From positions 62,001 to 126,000 of the forward strand of contig JADKFE010000010.1 of NCBI GenBank assembly GCA_016717595.1: a stretch of 64,000 nt of DNA. Reading direction: 5' to 3'. Below are positions 1-7,540 of the stretch, one piece after another. Source of the stretch: Deltaproteobacteria bacterium. GTDB lineage: Bacteria; Myxococcota_A; UBA796; CAJQPC01. Within the stretch, counting starts at the first letter, position 1. Each line of letters starts with the position of its first letter. A program made the translations under genes and the position numbers. The notes under the pieces were generated by a model that saw nothing but the letters and a program-made list of their open reading frames with translations, searched no databases and was not told the DNA's origin.

Positions 1-867
1 CCGGTTGGCGATGGCGAGGATCTCGCCGGTCTTCACGTCCATCACCACCGCGATGGCCGCGGCCGGAGCGGAGGTGATCATCATCTGGTCCAGCGCGTCT
101 TCAGCGGCGCGCTGAATGAAGGGCTCGATGGTGAGGGTGACCGAGTCTCCGGCGTGGGCCCGGGCCCGGGCGTCCCCCGCCGTAGAGATGTTGCGGCCGC
201 GGCGGTCACGCTGCTGCACGAAGCGGTAGGTGCTGCCCCGAAGCTGCTTGTCCAGGGAGCGCTCGATGCCCTCAAGGCCCTGGTTGTTCTGCCCGACCAT
301 GCCCAACAGCGAGGCCGCCAGGGCGCGCCCGGGGTAAAACCGAGTGGACTGGTAGTCTACCCACAAGGCGCCGGGGACGAGCTTCTCGACGGCGTCGACG
401 GCGTCGGGGGAGATCTGGCTGGCGAGCAGGATGTCGCGGCGCTCGCTCTTGCTCAGCTTCTCGGTGAGGTCCGCGGCGTCGAGGCCGAGCATGCCCGCCA
501 GCTCACGCGCCAGAGGCCCGACCTGCTCGGCGGTGAGCTTGGACGGATCGGCGCGCAGCGCGGGCATCTCAACGGAGGTGGCCAGCACCGTGCCGTCGCG
601 GCCGAGGATGTCGCCGCGCGGGGCCTCCACCTCTACCGCCGTCTGAAACTGCGTCGCGGCCTTGGCTTGAAGGCGATCGTCGGGCATCAACATCAGGGGC
701 ACGGCGCGCAGGGCCAACACGACGTAGCCAAGAATGACGCCGACCATGATCAATGACGCGCGGAAACGTGCCCGGGCCATGAGCGTCGCCCGATCCACGG
801 TGCCAGGATCCGGCGCGAGCATCGCGCCAAGCCAGGCGGAGAGATCGTTGGCGACGGGCTTGTTCAC
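1..867 (-). CDS. ftsI: Peptidoglycan D,D-transpeptidase FtsI (PBP3), N-terminal part, cut by window edge
   Basis: Septal peptidoglycan transpeptidase; only the first ~289 residues are in the window. After a short cytoplasmic tail there is one membrane segment (about residues 33-58), then the PBP dimerisation motif EAPRGDILGRDG typical of class B PBPs, and the start of the transpeptidase domain (IQRAAEDAL, then VVMDVKTGEILAIAN). The catalytic SxxK, SxN and KTG motifs lie beyond the edge. I chose the GTG start at 867 because it overlaps the ftsL stop as GTGA, implying translational coupling. The position after mraZ-rsmH-ftsL is what favours FtsI over other class B PBPs. Confidence 0.85.
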   Translation of the reverse strand, partial: MNKPVANDLSAWLGAMLAPDPGTVDRATLMARARFRASLIMVGVILGYVVLALRAVPLMLMPDDRLQAKAATQFQTAVEVEAPRGDILGRDGTVLATSVEMPALRADPSKLTAEQVGPLARELAGMLGLDAADLTEKLSKSERRDILLASQISPDAVDAVEKLVPGALWVDYQSTRFYPGRALAASLLGMVGQNNQGLEGIERSLDKQLRGSTYRFVQQRDRRGRNISTAGDARARAHAGDSVTLTIEPFIQRAAEDALDQMMITSAPAAAIAVVMDVKTGEILAIANR

Positions 868-1220
868 TGGGCCACCCCGATCGTCACGGTGCGAACCTGA
901 ACGTCAGAGACGAGGCCCATGGCCGCGCCGACCTGGCCCAAGCGGGCGAGGTCTTGGCGGGTGGCCAGCTCAAGGCGCAGGCGCTCTTGTTCGGCCTGAC
1001 GGGTGGCGAGCTGGGTGTTCACGCGGTCGAGCTCGGCGGCGCTGGCGCGCACGTCCACCCGAGACCAGACGTAAAACATCAACGAGGCGACGAGCAGCAT
1101 CGCGAAGGTGAAGTACCGCAGCACCACACCGACCCGCACACCTGCCCGCGACGCGCCCGCGAGGAGCCCCGCCGCAGAGCGACCGACCCAAGCGCCTCCT
1201 AGCTCGCGACCCCATTCCAT
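864..1220 (-). CDS. ftsL: Cell division protein FtsL-like
   Basis: Small bitopic divisome protein, 118 aa: a cytoplasmic N-terminus, one membrane segment (about residues 35-52, VLRYFTFAMLLVASLMFYVW) and a periplasmic heptad-rich coiled coil rich in Arg, Glu and Leu. FtsL sequences are poorly conserved, so the call rests on size, topology and position between rsmH and ftsI. It overlaps ftsI by 4 nt and follows rsmH by 52 nt. In known systems FtsL pairs with FtsB/FtsQ and activates FtsWI. Confidence 0.75.
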   Translation of the reverse strand: MEWGRELGGAWVGRSAAGLLAGASRAGVRVGVVLRYFTFAMLLVASLMFYVWSRVDVRASAAELDRVNTQLATRQAEQERLRLELATRQDLARLGQVGAAMGLVSDVQVRTVTIGVAQ

Positions 1221-1272
1221 GACCGACCTCCTACGCCACCTCAGCCACCGCCGACGTACTGCACCGCTGCCG

Positions 1273-2181
1273 CTACACCCGCTCGATCACCCGGAGCTTC
1301 GCCGAGCGCGCCCGGGGGTTCCCCGAGCCCGCGTCCTCGACGGCCTTCTTCGTGATGAGCCTCGCCGTCGGAACACCGAGGGACCGCCCGTAGGCGTCCT
1401 TCTCGGCGTCCAGCCCCGCGAGCGCCCGAAAACGCTGCTTGACCCGACGATCTTCTAAAGAATGAAACGAGATCACCGCCGCCCGACCGCCCACGGTGAG
1501 GCAGCCAGGCAAGGCCGCCAAGAGCCGGTCCAGCTCACCCAGCTCGTCATTGACGGCGAGGCGAAGGGCCTGGAACGAGCGTGTGGCGGGGTGAATGCGA
1601 TCCCGAGGGCCGCCCATCGCCCCGGCGATGACCTGGGCGAGCTGCGCCGTGCCGGTGATCGGCCGCGCGGCGACGATGGCCCGGGCCAAACGACGCGACT
1701 GGCGCTCCTCACCGAGGCCATAGAGCAGATCCGCCAGCTCCGCCTCGGGGAGGCCGTTCACCAGCTCCGCCGCCGTGGTGGGGGCGTCTGGGTCCATACG
1801 CATGTCCAGCGGGCCGTCTCGCATAAACGAGAAGCCTCGGGCGGCCTGATCGAGCTGGGGGCTCGAGACGCCGAGATCGGCGACGAGGCCGTCTACAGCG
1901 CTCACACCGGCCTCGGCCAAGGCGGCTTGCAGCGCGCCGAAGGTTGAGCGCACGGCGACGAAGCGCTCACCAAACCCGGCGAGGCGGGCTGAGGCGGCGG
2001 CGAGGGCGTTTGGGTCGCGGTCGAGGCCGATCACCCGGCCCGTGGGCCCCGAGGCCTCCAAGAGCCGCTCGGCGTGGCCGCCGCCGCCCAAGGTGCAGTC
2101 GAGGTACAGGCCGCCGTCGCGCGGAGCGAGCAGCGCGCAGACCTCGGACCCCATCACCGTCTCGTGCTGGAACACCGTCAC
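1273..2181 (-). CDS. rsmH: 16S rRNA (cytosine-1402-N4)-methyltransferase RsmH (MraW)
   Basis: SAM-dependent methyltransferase that N4-methylates C1402 of 16S rRNA. The 302-aa product starts HETVM, then LDCTLGGGGHAERLLE (the family SAM-binding loop), DRDPNAL, and the RsmH signatures GVSSPQLDQAARGFSF, DMRMD, and ISFHSLEDRRVKQRF near the end. The frame is open well upstream, but the GTG at 2181 gives the canonical VTVFQHETVM N-terminus and sits 4 nt after the mraZ stop. Length is normal for the family. Confidence 0.95.
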   Translation of the reverse strand: MTVFQHETVMGSEVCALLAPRDGGLYLDCTLGGGGHAERLLEASGPTGRVIGLDRDPNALAAASARLAGFGERFVAVRSTFGALQAALAEAGVSAVDGLVADLGVSSPQLDQAARGFSFMRDGPLDMRMDPDAPTTAAELVNGLPEAELADLLYGLGEERQSRRLARAIVAARPITGTAQLAQVIAGAMGGPRDRIHPATRSFQALRLAVNDELGELDRLLAALPGCLTVGGRAAVISFHSLEDRRVKQRFRALAGLDAEKDAYGRSLGVPTARLITKKAVEDAGSGNPRARSAKLRVIERV

Positions 2182-2185
2182 TGGC

Positions 2186-2638
2186 TCACCCCTTCGTGGC
2201 GGGGAGCGCCTGTTGACGAGCCCGGGCGTACTCGTGAATGGCCTGCTGGCGAGTGGCCTCCCAGCGCGCCGGATCCCAGAGCTCAATCCACTGCATGACG
2301 GAGATGAGCACACACTCGCGGTCGAGGCCGGCGTCTTGGCGGAGCCGGTTGGGGATACGCAGGCGGCCTTGAGGATCCACCGCGCAGTCTTCAGCGTCAG
2401 CGAGCACGGCGTGGAAGTATGCTTGAGCGACGGGATCGAACGGGTCTCGGTCCTGGAACGGACCCTCGACGCGCTGGGCGAAGTAATCCGGGGTGAACGC
2501 CCGGATTCCTCCATCCACACACGTGAGCACCAGTGATTCGATCCCAGCGTCATTGATCTTGTGCCTCAGCCGCGCAGGGAGAGCGATGCGACCCTTGTCG
2601 TCCAAAGACGTCGAGACCTGGCAGCGTTCTCCGAGCAT
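2186..2638 (-). CDS. mraZ: Transcriptional regulator MraZ
   Basis: Two AbrB-like swapped-hairpin domains in 150 aa: LDDKGRIALPARLR (about residues 12-25) and the second repeat VDPQGRLRIPNRLR (about 88-101), the DXXGR signature of MraZ. MraZ forms a ring that represses its own division-cell wall operon by binding tandem TGGGN-type pentamers. It is the first gene of a leftward operon mraZ-rsmH-ftsL-ftsI, and a matching array of four pentamers lies 44-78 nt upstream of the start codon. Confidence 0.95.
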   Translation of the reverse strand: MLGERCQVSTSLDDKGRIALPARLRHKINDAGIESLVLTCVDGGIRAFTPDYFAQRVEGPFQDRDPFDPVAQAYFHAVLADAEDCAVDPQGRLRIPNRLRQDAGLDRECVLISVMQWIELWDPARWEATRQQAIHEYARARQQALPATKG

Positions 2639-2681
2639 TCACCCATCCGGGCCTTCGAGTGCACCACCGCGCACCCTTCTG

Positions 2682-2716
2682 TACCCTACCTCTCCACTCT
2701 ACTCCATTTTGATCCA
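2682..2716 (-). promoter_or_regulatory. MraZ operator (four pentamers at 10-bp spacing)
   Basis: On the minus strand the sequence reads TGGAT-N5-TGGAG-N5-TGGAG-N5-GGGTA at 2716-2712, 2706-2702, 2696-2692 and 2686-2682. This is the known MraZ-box architecture, TGGGN repeated every 10 bp, with A replacing the third G. It overlaps the predicted -10 element, which fits autorepression by occlusion. The last pentamer is the weakest. Confidence 0.75.
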
Positions 2717-2723
2717 CGTTCAA
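2696..2723 (-). promoter_or_regulatory. Putative sigma-70 promoter of the mraZ operon
   Basis: Minus strand -35 TTGAAC (2723-2718), a 16-bp spacer and -10 TAGAGT (2701-2696). Predicted start of transcription is near 2689, giving a ~50-nt leader. The MraZ boxes run through the spacer and -10. Confidence 0.5.
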
Positions 2724-2761
2724 GGCGAAAGGGGGAAAACGCCCCACGAGCCTGATCTCTG

Positions 2762-3022
2762 GTGGATCCCCCGGCAGGAGCGCCCGGACAGGGGATGCCC
2801 TTAATGTGGTTTCCAGCTTGATTTCTTGACGATCCTTGGGCTTTGGGGCGCAGGATCCACGGCGTCGGGCCGGGTGGATCGTGATCCACCGCGACGATCC
2901 ACCACGGCGATCCTCTCGGTCGCCGAGCCCAGCCTCGTGGGGGTGGATCCGGGGGCAGAGGTGGAGCGTGGTGGAGCGCCGGGCGCCAAACCGCGTCTCA
3001 GTGGAGCGCCGTGGAGTGGATC
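2762..3022. repeat. Cluster of GTGGATC / GTGGAGC heptamers upstream of mraZ
   Basis: The intergenic region 2724-3027 holds no gene but is packed with GTGGATC in both orientations (2762, 2854c, 2874, 2883c, 2896c, 2943, 3016) and the variant GTGGAGC (2961, 2971, 3001), plus GTGGA at 3011. Plus-strand TGGAG copies at 2962, 2972, 3002 and 3012 keep 10-bp phase, as in the MraZ operator. They may be extra regulator sites or simply a degenerate repeat; function is unknown. Confidence 0.6.
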
Positions 3023-3027
3023 GCCGC

Positions 3028-3867
3028 TCAGAGCTCCGCGAGCCAGGCGAGCACGTCGTCCGCCACCTGCTCCCAGCCGGGCTGGGTCAAGGTGCCGTGG
3101 GTGCGGCCGGGCATCACGACGAGGTCCGTGCGCGAGGGCGAGGCCTCATACCGCCGCGCCATCCGCTCGTTGAGCCCGGCGGGGATGACGTGGTCCTCAG
3201 CGCCAGCCACGATCAATAAGGGCGCGCGCTCCTTCGCCCAGTCCACCTCCGCCGCATCAGTGAGCGGCCCCTTGGCCACCCCTTTGGCCTCGGGCACCAA
3301 GCTCGCCTCGTACAGGGCCAAGGCCGCGTCCGAATCGAGGTAGTTGCCGAAGCCGAAGTGAAACTGCTTCGGGGAGAGCAGGATCGGGTCCATGCCCGGC
3401 TTGAGCACCGGGGCGTTTGAGCGCAAGAACGCCGGGGCGAAGCTCGTGAGGCCCTTGGGCGGGGCGGAGTGCAGCACGACCCCTGCGCTCCCGAGGCCCT
3501 CTTGCAGAAGAAGCTGCACGATGAGCCCGCCCATGCTGTGCCCGATGAGGATCGGCGAGTCCAGACCCGCGACCAGCTCCCGGTGCTGGGCGACGAGCTG
3601 CTCAAAGCTCAGCGTGTTGAGCGCCTCTGGGATGTCCGCGCGCAGCGCCGCGGGCTCGCCGTCATGCCCCGGCCACTCCGGCGCGAGGGTGTTGTAACCC
3701 TGGGCCTCAAACACCTCTCTCCAGTCATCCCAGCAGCCCGCGTTGAGGTAGAGGCCATGAATGAACACCACCGTCCTCGGCGGCGCGACCCGGGCGGGTG
3801 TAGGGAGGCGCTCGGGATCCTCAGCGAAGGCGTAGAGCGTTGAGATCAGGGCCAAAGTCAGCGTCAT
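3028..3867 (-). CDS. Exported alpha/beta hydrolase (lipase/esterase-like)
   Basis: 279 aa. N-terminal hydrophobic stretch (TLALISTLYAFA) looks like a signal peptide. The alpha/beta hydrolase core follows: VVFIHGLYLNAGCW (oxyanion-hole HG), nucleophile elbow GHSMGG (Ser about residue 110), acid region VAGAEDHVIP, and catalytic His in GRTHGTL near the C-terminus. The catalytic triad is intact. Substrate cannot be told from sequence. It is divergent from smpB with a 97-bp shared upstream region, and is not obviously part of the mraZ operon. Confidence 0.8.
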   Translation of the reverse strand: MTLTLALISTLYAFAEDPERLPTPARVAPPRTVVFIHGLYLNAGCWDDWREVFEAQGYNTLAPEWPGHDGEPAALRADIPEALNTLSFEQLVAQHRELVAGLDSPILIGHSMGGLIVQLLLQEGLGSAGVVLHSAPPKGLTSFAPAFLRSNAPVLKPGMDPILLSPKQFHFGFGNYLDSDAALALYEASLVPEAKGVAKGPLTDAAEVDWAKERAPLLIVAGAEDHVIPAGLNERMARRYEASPSRTDLVVMPGRTHGTLTQPGWEQVADDVLAWLAEL

Positions 3868-3884
3868 TCACCACCTCATTCCCA

Positions 3885-3945
3885 CCTGCATAACTCAGCC
3901 TAGGCCCGACGAGCGCGCCGCCGAGCGGGCAGTCGGTTATGCAGG
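3885..3945. repeat. Outward-facing 10-bp inverted repeat between divergent genes
   Basis: CCTGCATAAC at 3885-3894 and its exact reverse complement GTTATGCAGG at 3936-3945 flank 41 bp. Each copy reads outward as GTTATGCAGG, containing a -10-like TTATGC at a plausible distance from the hydrolase start (3867) and the smpB start (3965). They could be matched divergent promoters or one operator. Confidence 0.5.
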
Positions 3946-3964
3946 CCCAAAGACGGACAGGGCC

Positions 3965-4438
3965 ATGACCAACCCCACGAACAAGCCCCAGAAGCCAAAG
4001 ACCGTGCGCCCGATCGCCCAGAACCGGCGCGCGACCTTTGAGTTCGAGATCACCGACCGCTTCGAGGCCGGCATGTCTCTGCTCGGCACCGAGGTCAAGT
4101 CCTTACGCAACGGCAAGGCCCAGATCACCGACGCCTACGTCAAGGTAAAAGACGGCGAGGCGTTCCTACACGCCGCCCACATCGCGCCCTACACCCACGG
4201 CAGCGACAACAACCACCTCGCCGAGCGCGTCCGGAAGCTCCTCTTGCAGCCCGCTGAGATCGAGAAGATCCGCCGGGCGGTGCAAGAGAAGGGCCTCTCC
4301 GTCATCCCCATCGCGATGTACTTCAAGGGGCCCTGGGCAAAGATCGAGATCGCGCTCGCCCGAGGCAAAAAACTGCACGACAAGCGCGAAGACCTCAAGG
4401 CCAAAGCCGACCGGCGCGAGCTGCGCAACGTCCGCTGA
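3965..4438 (+). CDS. smpB: SsrA-binding protein SmpB
   Basis: tmRNA partner in trans-translation ribosome rescue. 157 aa with the diagnostic core NRRATFEFEITDRFEAG, LLGTEVKSLRNGKAQ, DAYV, FLHAAHIAPY and a C-terminal basic tail (KLHDKREDLKAKADRRE) that acts as the missing codon-anticodon stem. Length is normal. It is the first gene of a plus-strand run with the VKOR-DsbA fusion, prmA and rsmE. No tmRNA gene is visible nearby. Confidence 0.97.
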   Translation: MTNPTNKPQKPKTVRPIAQNRRATFEFEITDRFEAGMSLLGTEVKSLRNGKAQITDAYVKVKDGEAFLHAAHIAPYTHGSDNNHLAERVRKLLLQPAEIEKIRRAVQEKGLSVIPIAMYFKGPWAKIEIALARGKKLHDKREDLKAKADRRELRNVR

Positions 4439-4482
4439 GCCGAGGTCCACCCCCGCTGCCCCCGCACGTTCTCGGAGAGACG

Positions 4483-5859
4483 ATGAAGCGCTTGATGACC
4501 CTCTTGCTCCCTGTGCTCGGACTCGCCGCAGGCGGCGTCGCGTTGGCGCTCTTGGGCGACGGCCAAGAGACCCCGGCCCTCATCACCGGCCTCGTCTCGG
4601 GCTTGATGCTCTGCGGCGCCGCGATGGCCCACGCCCCGATGTTGGGTGTGGCGGCCCTGGGCGCATATGGCGCGGGCCTCTCGGCGTATCTCGCCGTGCA
4701 GCACAAGGTCGCGATGGCCGGCGGGTCGAGCGTCTGCAACATCAACGACGTGCTCAACTGCGACCTCGTGAACACCAGCGAGTGGTCTGAGATCGGCGGC
4801 TTGCCCATCGCGATGTTTGGCCTCGCCTTCTACGCCGCGCTCACCGTCGTCGGTGTGCAGGCCTGGCGTGACCGCCCGGGCTTAGACCGCGCCGCCGCCT
4901 TCACCTTGGCCCTGGCCATCCCCGGTCTCGGCGTCTCCTTGTTCTTGGGCGCGGTGAGCCTGCAGCTCGGCGCGTTCTGCATCCTCTGCGTCACGACCTA
5001 CCTCATCAACGCCCTGCTCGTCGTCGCTGGGGTCCAGGCCCTTCGGGGTGAGCCCTTCTTCGATCAGCTCCCCTCAGCGCTCACGGGCTACAAAGATCGT
5101 TCGTTGCCTCTGGCGCTCATGGGCGCCGTCGTGGGCGGGATGGGCGGTTTTTACCTGTACGAGAGCGCCAAGCTCCCCGCCTCGGCCCAGGCCATCGAGG
5201 CCGTCAACGACGGCAAGGCCGAGAGCGCCGACTACGGCCGCCTCTACGAGCAGGTCGCGGGCAAGGTGAACCTGCACGGCTACGAGCCCGCCTGGGGCAA
5301 ACCCGACGCGCCGTTCACCGTCGTCGAGTTCGCCGACTACCAGTGCCCCCACTGCGCGATGATGGCCAAAGAGATCAAGGCCGTCTCCGCCAAGTTCCCC
5401 GAGATGCGGGTGCTCTACAAACACTACCCGCTGTCCAACATCTGCAACGACCGCATCCCCTCTCCGGGCCACACCGAGTCGTGTATGGCCTCGGCCGCCG
5501 CGGTCTGCGCCACCCAGCAGGGCCGCTTCTGGGAGCTCAACGCGCAGATGTTTGAGAACCAGGACGTGCTCAACAAAGAGAACATCCGGTTCATGGCCCA
5601 GCAGCAGAACCTCGACATGACCGCTCTGGACGCCTGCATGAGCGACGAGGCCACGAGCGACCGCGTGCGCAGCGACGTGGCGCACGGCTGGGAGGCCGGG
5701 GTCATGGCGACGCCGTCGCTGTTCGTGAAGGGCCTGCTCGACGATCCAACCGCCTGGGTTCACATCACCAGCGGCTCTGAGGGCCTCGCGCTCTTGATTG
5801 AGGCCAAGAAGAAGGGCGTCCGGCTGCCCGCGCCTCGCCCGCCGACGCCGATGGAGTGA
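4483..5859 (+). CDS. VKOR domain fused to a periplasmic DsbA-like thioredoxin domain
   Basis: 458 aa. Residues 1-220 form a multi-pass membrane VKOR module with the conserved loop cysteines C85 and C93 (VCNINDVLNC) and the quinone-side CxxC at C166-C169 (CILC). Residues ~262-450 are a thioredoxin-fold DsbA/DsbG-like domain with active site CPHC (C288-C291) and a cis-Pro loop (MATPSLFVKG). Such fusions couple quinone reduction to oxidation of exported proteins, replacing DsbB+DsbA. It lies 44 nt after smpB and 6 nt before prmA, so it is probably co-transcribed. Confidence 0.9.
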   Translation: MKRLMTLLLPVLGLAAGGVALALLGDGQETPALITGLVSGLMLCGAAMAHAPMLGVAALGAYGAGLSAYLAVQHKVAMAGGSSVCNINDVLNCDLVNTSEWSEIGGLPIAMFGLAFYAALTVVGVQAWRDRPGLDRAAAFTLALAIPGLGVSLFLGAVSLQLGAFCILCVTTYLINALLVVAGVQALRGEPFFDQLPSALTGYKDRSLPLALMGAVVGGMGGFYLYESAKLPASAQAIEAVNDGKAESADYGRLYEQVAGKVNLHGYEPAWGKPDAPFTVVEFADYQCPHCAMMAKEIKAVSAKFPEMRVLYKHYPLSNICNDRIPSPGHTESCMASAAAVCATQQGRFWELNAQMFENQDVLNKENIRFMAQQQNLDMTALDACMSDEATSDRVRSDVAHGWEAGVMATPSLFVKGLLDDPTAWVHITSGSEGLALLIEAKKKGVRLPAPRPPTPME

Positions 5860-5865
5860 GCGCTG

Positions 5866-6732
5866 ATGTCCTGGATTGAGCTGCGCGCGGTGGTCCCCCG
5901 GACCCGCATGGATGACCTCTCGGATCTGGCCTTCGTCAACGGCGCCAGCGGCGTACAAGAGGCCCCGGCGCCGGGCACGCCGCTGCGTTTTCGCCAGCCC
6001 TGGGACACCGAAGATCCCCCGCTGCCGATGTTTGTGACCTTCCGCGCGTGGTTCAGCGAAGAAGACGCTGAGGCCGCCGAGGCCGCCTTCACCGAGGCCG
6101 ACGCCGAGCTGACCTTCGAGCGCCTGACGGTGAACGAAGAGGACTGGGCGGAGAGCTGGAAGATCCACCACCACCGCATCGTGATCTCCGATCGCCTGCG
6201 CGTCTCCCCGCCGTGGGAGGCCGTGCCCGGCGACCTCGTCATCCCCCCCGGCCAGGCCTTCGGCACCGGCGACCACCCCACCACCCTGGCCTGCCTGAGC
6301 GCCATCGACCGCCTCGCCGGGGAGTGCCGCACCTGCCTCGACGTGGGCAGCGGCTCCGGCGTGCTCGCCTTGGCCGCGGTGAAGCTGGGCATGAAGGCCG
6401 TGGGCGTCGACAACGACCCCGAGTGTGTGCGCACGGCCAAAGAGAACGCCGCCGAGAACGAGCTCGAGGCCCACTTCTCTGACACCGAGCTGCCCGCGCT
6501 GCGCGGCCCCTACGACCTCGTCGTGGCCAACCTCTACGCCGAGGTGCTCGTCGGCATGGCGCCAGAGCTCATCCGCCTCACCGGCCGTCACCTCGTGCTC
6601 GCGGGCATCCTCGCCGACCGCGCCGACAAGGTGGTCGAGGCGCTCTCCCCTCCCCTCGCGCTCACCGCCCGGGTTCAAGAGGGCGACTGGGTGAGCCTGC
6701 ACCTGGTCAAGCTCGCTGAGGAGCGCGGTTGA
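5866..6732 (+). CDS. prmA: Ribosomal protein L11 methyltransferase PrmA
   Basis: 288 aa, SAM-dependent trimethylation of ribosomal protein L11. N-terminal substrate-recognition region (WIELRAVVPRTRMDDLSDL) then PrmA hallmarks GQAFGTGDHPTTLACL, SAM motif LDVGSGSGVLALAA, VDNDPECVRTA and catalytic VVANLYAEVL (NLxxxxL). Slightly short but complete. The start is 6 nt after the previous stop and the end overlaps rsmE by 4 nt. Confidence 0.93.
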   Translation: MSWIELRAVVPRTRMDDLSDLAFVNGASGVQEAPAPGTPLRFRQPWDTEDPPLPMFVTFRAWFSEEDAEAAEAAFTEADAELTFERLTVNEEDWAESWKIHHHRIVISDRLRVSPPWEAVPGDLVIPPGQAFGTGDHPTTLACLSAIDRLAGECRTCLDVGSGSGVLALAAVKLGMKAVGVDNDPECVRTAKENAAENELEAHFSDTELPALRGPYDLVVANLYAEVLVGMAPELIRLTGRHLVLAGILADRADKVVEALSPPLALTARVQEGDWVSLHLVKLAEERG

Positions 6733-7412
6733 CCCGTCGTTTTCGTGCGCCCTTCTTGCCGGGTGAAGGTGAGCGGGTGCAGCTTGACGCCGAGGTCTCT
6801 CACCACCTGCTCCGGGTCACGCTTGTGCCCCGGGGTGAGGCGGTGATCCTCTTCGACGGCCTGGGCGCCGAGTGTGACGGCCGCCTCGTGGACTCCGACG
6901 GCGAGCGGGCCGTGGTGTTGGCGACGAGCGGCGCCCGTCAGGTCTCGGCCTTGGCCCCGCGGGTGATGGTGATGGGCCTCACCCGAAAGCCCGCCTGGGA
7001 TCTCTCTTTACGCCTGGCGACGGAGCTGGGCATGACCGAGCTTCGGCCGTTTGTGGCCCGGCGCTCCATCGCCCAGGGGGACCACCTCGACCGCTGGGAG
7101 CGCATCACGTCCGAGGCCGCCCGCCAGTGTGGCCGCGCCGACGCCCCCACCCTGCGCCCCGTCGCGCCGCTGCGCGCCCAGCTCAGCGGCCTCGTCGGGC
7201 ATCGCCTCGTGCTCACCCCCGGCGCCAACCCCACACGCCCGGCGGCAGAGGACGAGGCGCTGTGCCTCCTGCTGGGCCCTGAGGGTGGCCTCGCCCCCGA
7301 TGAGCTGGCCTTGGCCGCCGAGGCCGGCTTCGTGACCGCGAGCTTGGGGCGCTGGACGCTGCGCGCCGACACCGCCGTCGCCGTGGCTCTGGCCCGCTAC
7401 GCCCCGAGCTAG
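6729..7412 (+). CDS. rsmE: 16S rRNA (uracil-1498-N3)-methyltransferase RsmE
   Basis: 227 aa SPOUT-class methyltransferase. Motifs: RVTLVPRGEAVILFDG in the N-terminal PUA-like domain, LTRKPAWDLSLRLATELGM, FVARRSIA, ERITSEAARQCGRA, and the SAM-knot LLGPEGGLAPDE with SLGRWTLRADTA. It begins with TTG at 6729 overlapping the prmA stop (TTGA), so translation is probably coupled. The 3' end carries a tandem 12-bp duplication containing the stop codon (GCCCCGAGCTAG twice, 7401-7424), giving two TAG stops in frame. Confidence 0.93.
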   Translation: MTRRFRAPFLPGEGERVQLDAEVSHHLLRVTLVPRGEAVILFDGLGAECDGRLVDSDGERAVVLATSGARQVSALAPRVMVMGLTRKPAWDLSLRLATELGMTELRPFVARRSIAQGDHLDRWERITSEAARQCGRADAPTLRPVAPLRAQLSGLVGHRLVLTPGANPTRPAAEDEALCLLLGPEGGLAPDELALAAEAGFVTASLGRWTLRADTAVAVALARYAPS

Positions 7413-7485
7413 GCCCCGAGCTAGGCGCGGCACAAAACGCTGACGCCGCGCGCAGAGATCTGACGCGGCGCCCTGAAGCGCGACA

Positions 7486-7509
7486 CGCGGTGAGGAGGGC
7501 CTCACCGCG
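7486..7509. terminator. Hairpin between convergent rsmE and surface-protein genes
   Basis: Perfect 9-bp stem CGCGGTGAG / CTCACCGCG with a 6-nt loop (GAGGGC) in the 128-bp convergent gap. There is no T-tract, so it may act as a bidirectional RNA 3'-end hairpin rather than a strict intrinsic terminator. Confidence 0.5.
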
Positions 7510-7540
7510 CGTCGATTGGAGACGCCTGACGGCGTGGGGA

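Noticed and set aside
5074..6702. 542-codon minus-strand open frame opposite the VKOR fusion and prmA
   Set aside because: Composition (His, Gly, Val, Arg rich) is typical of an antisense frame in GC-rich coding DNA, and both plus-strand genes are firmly identified.
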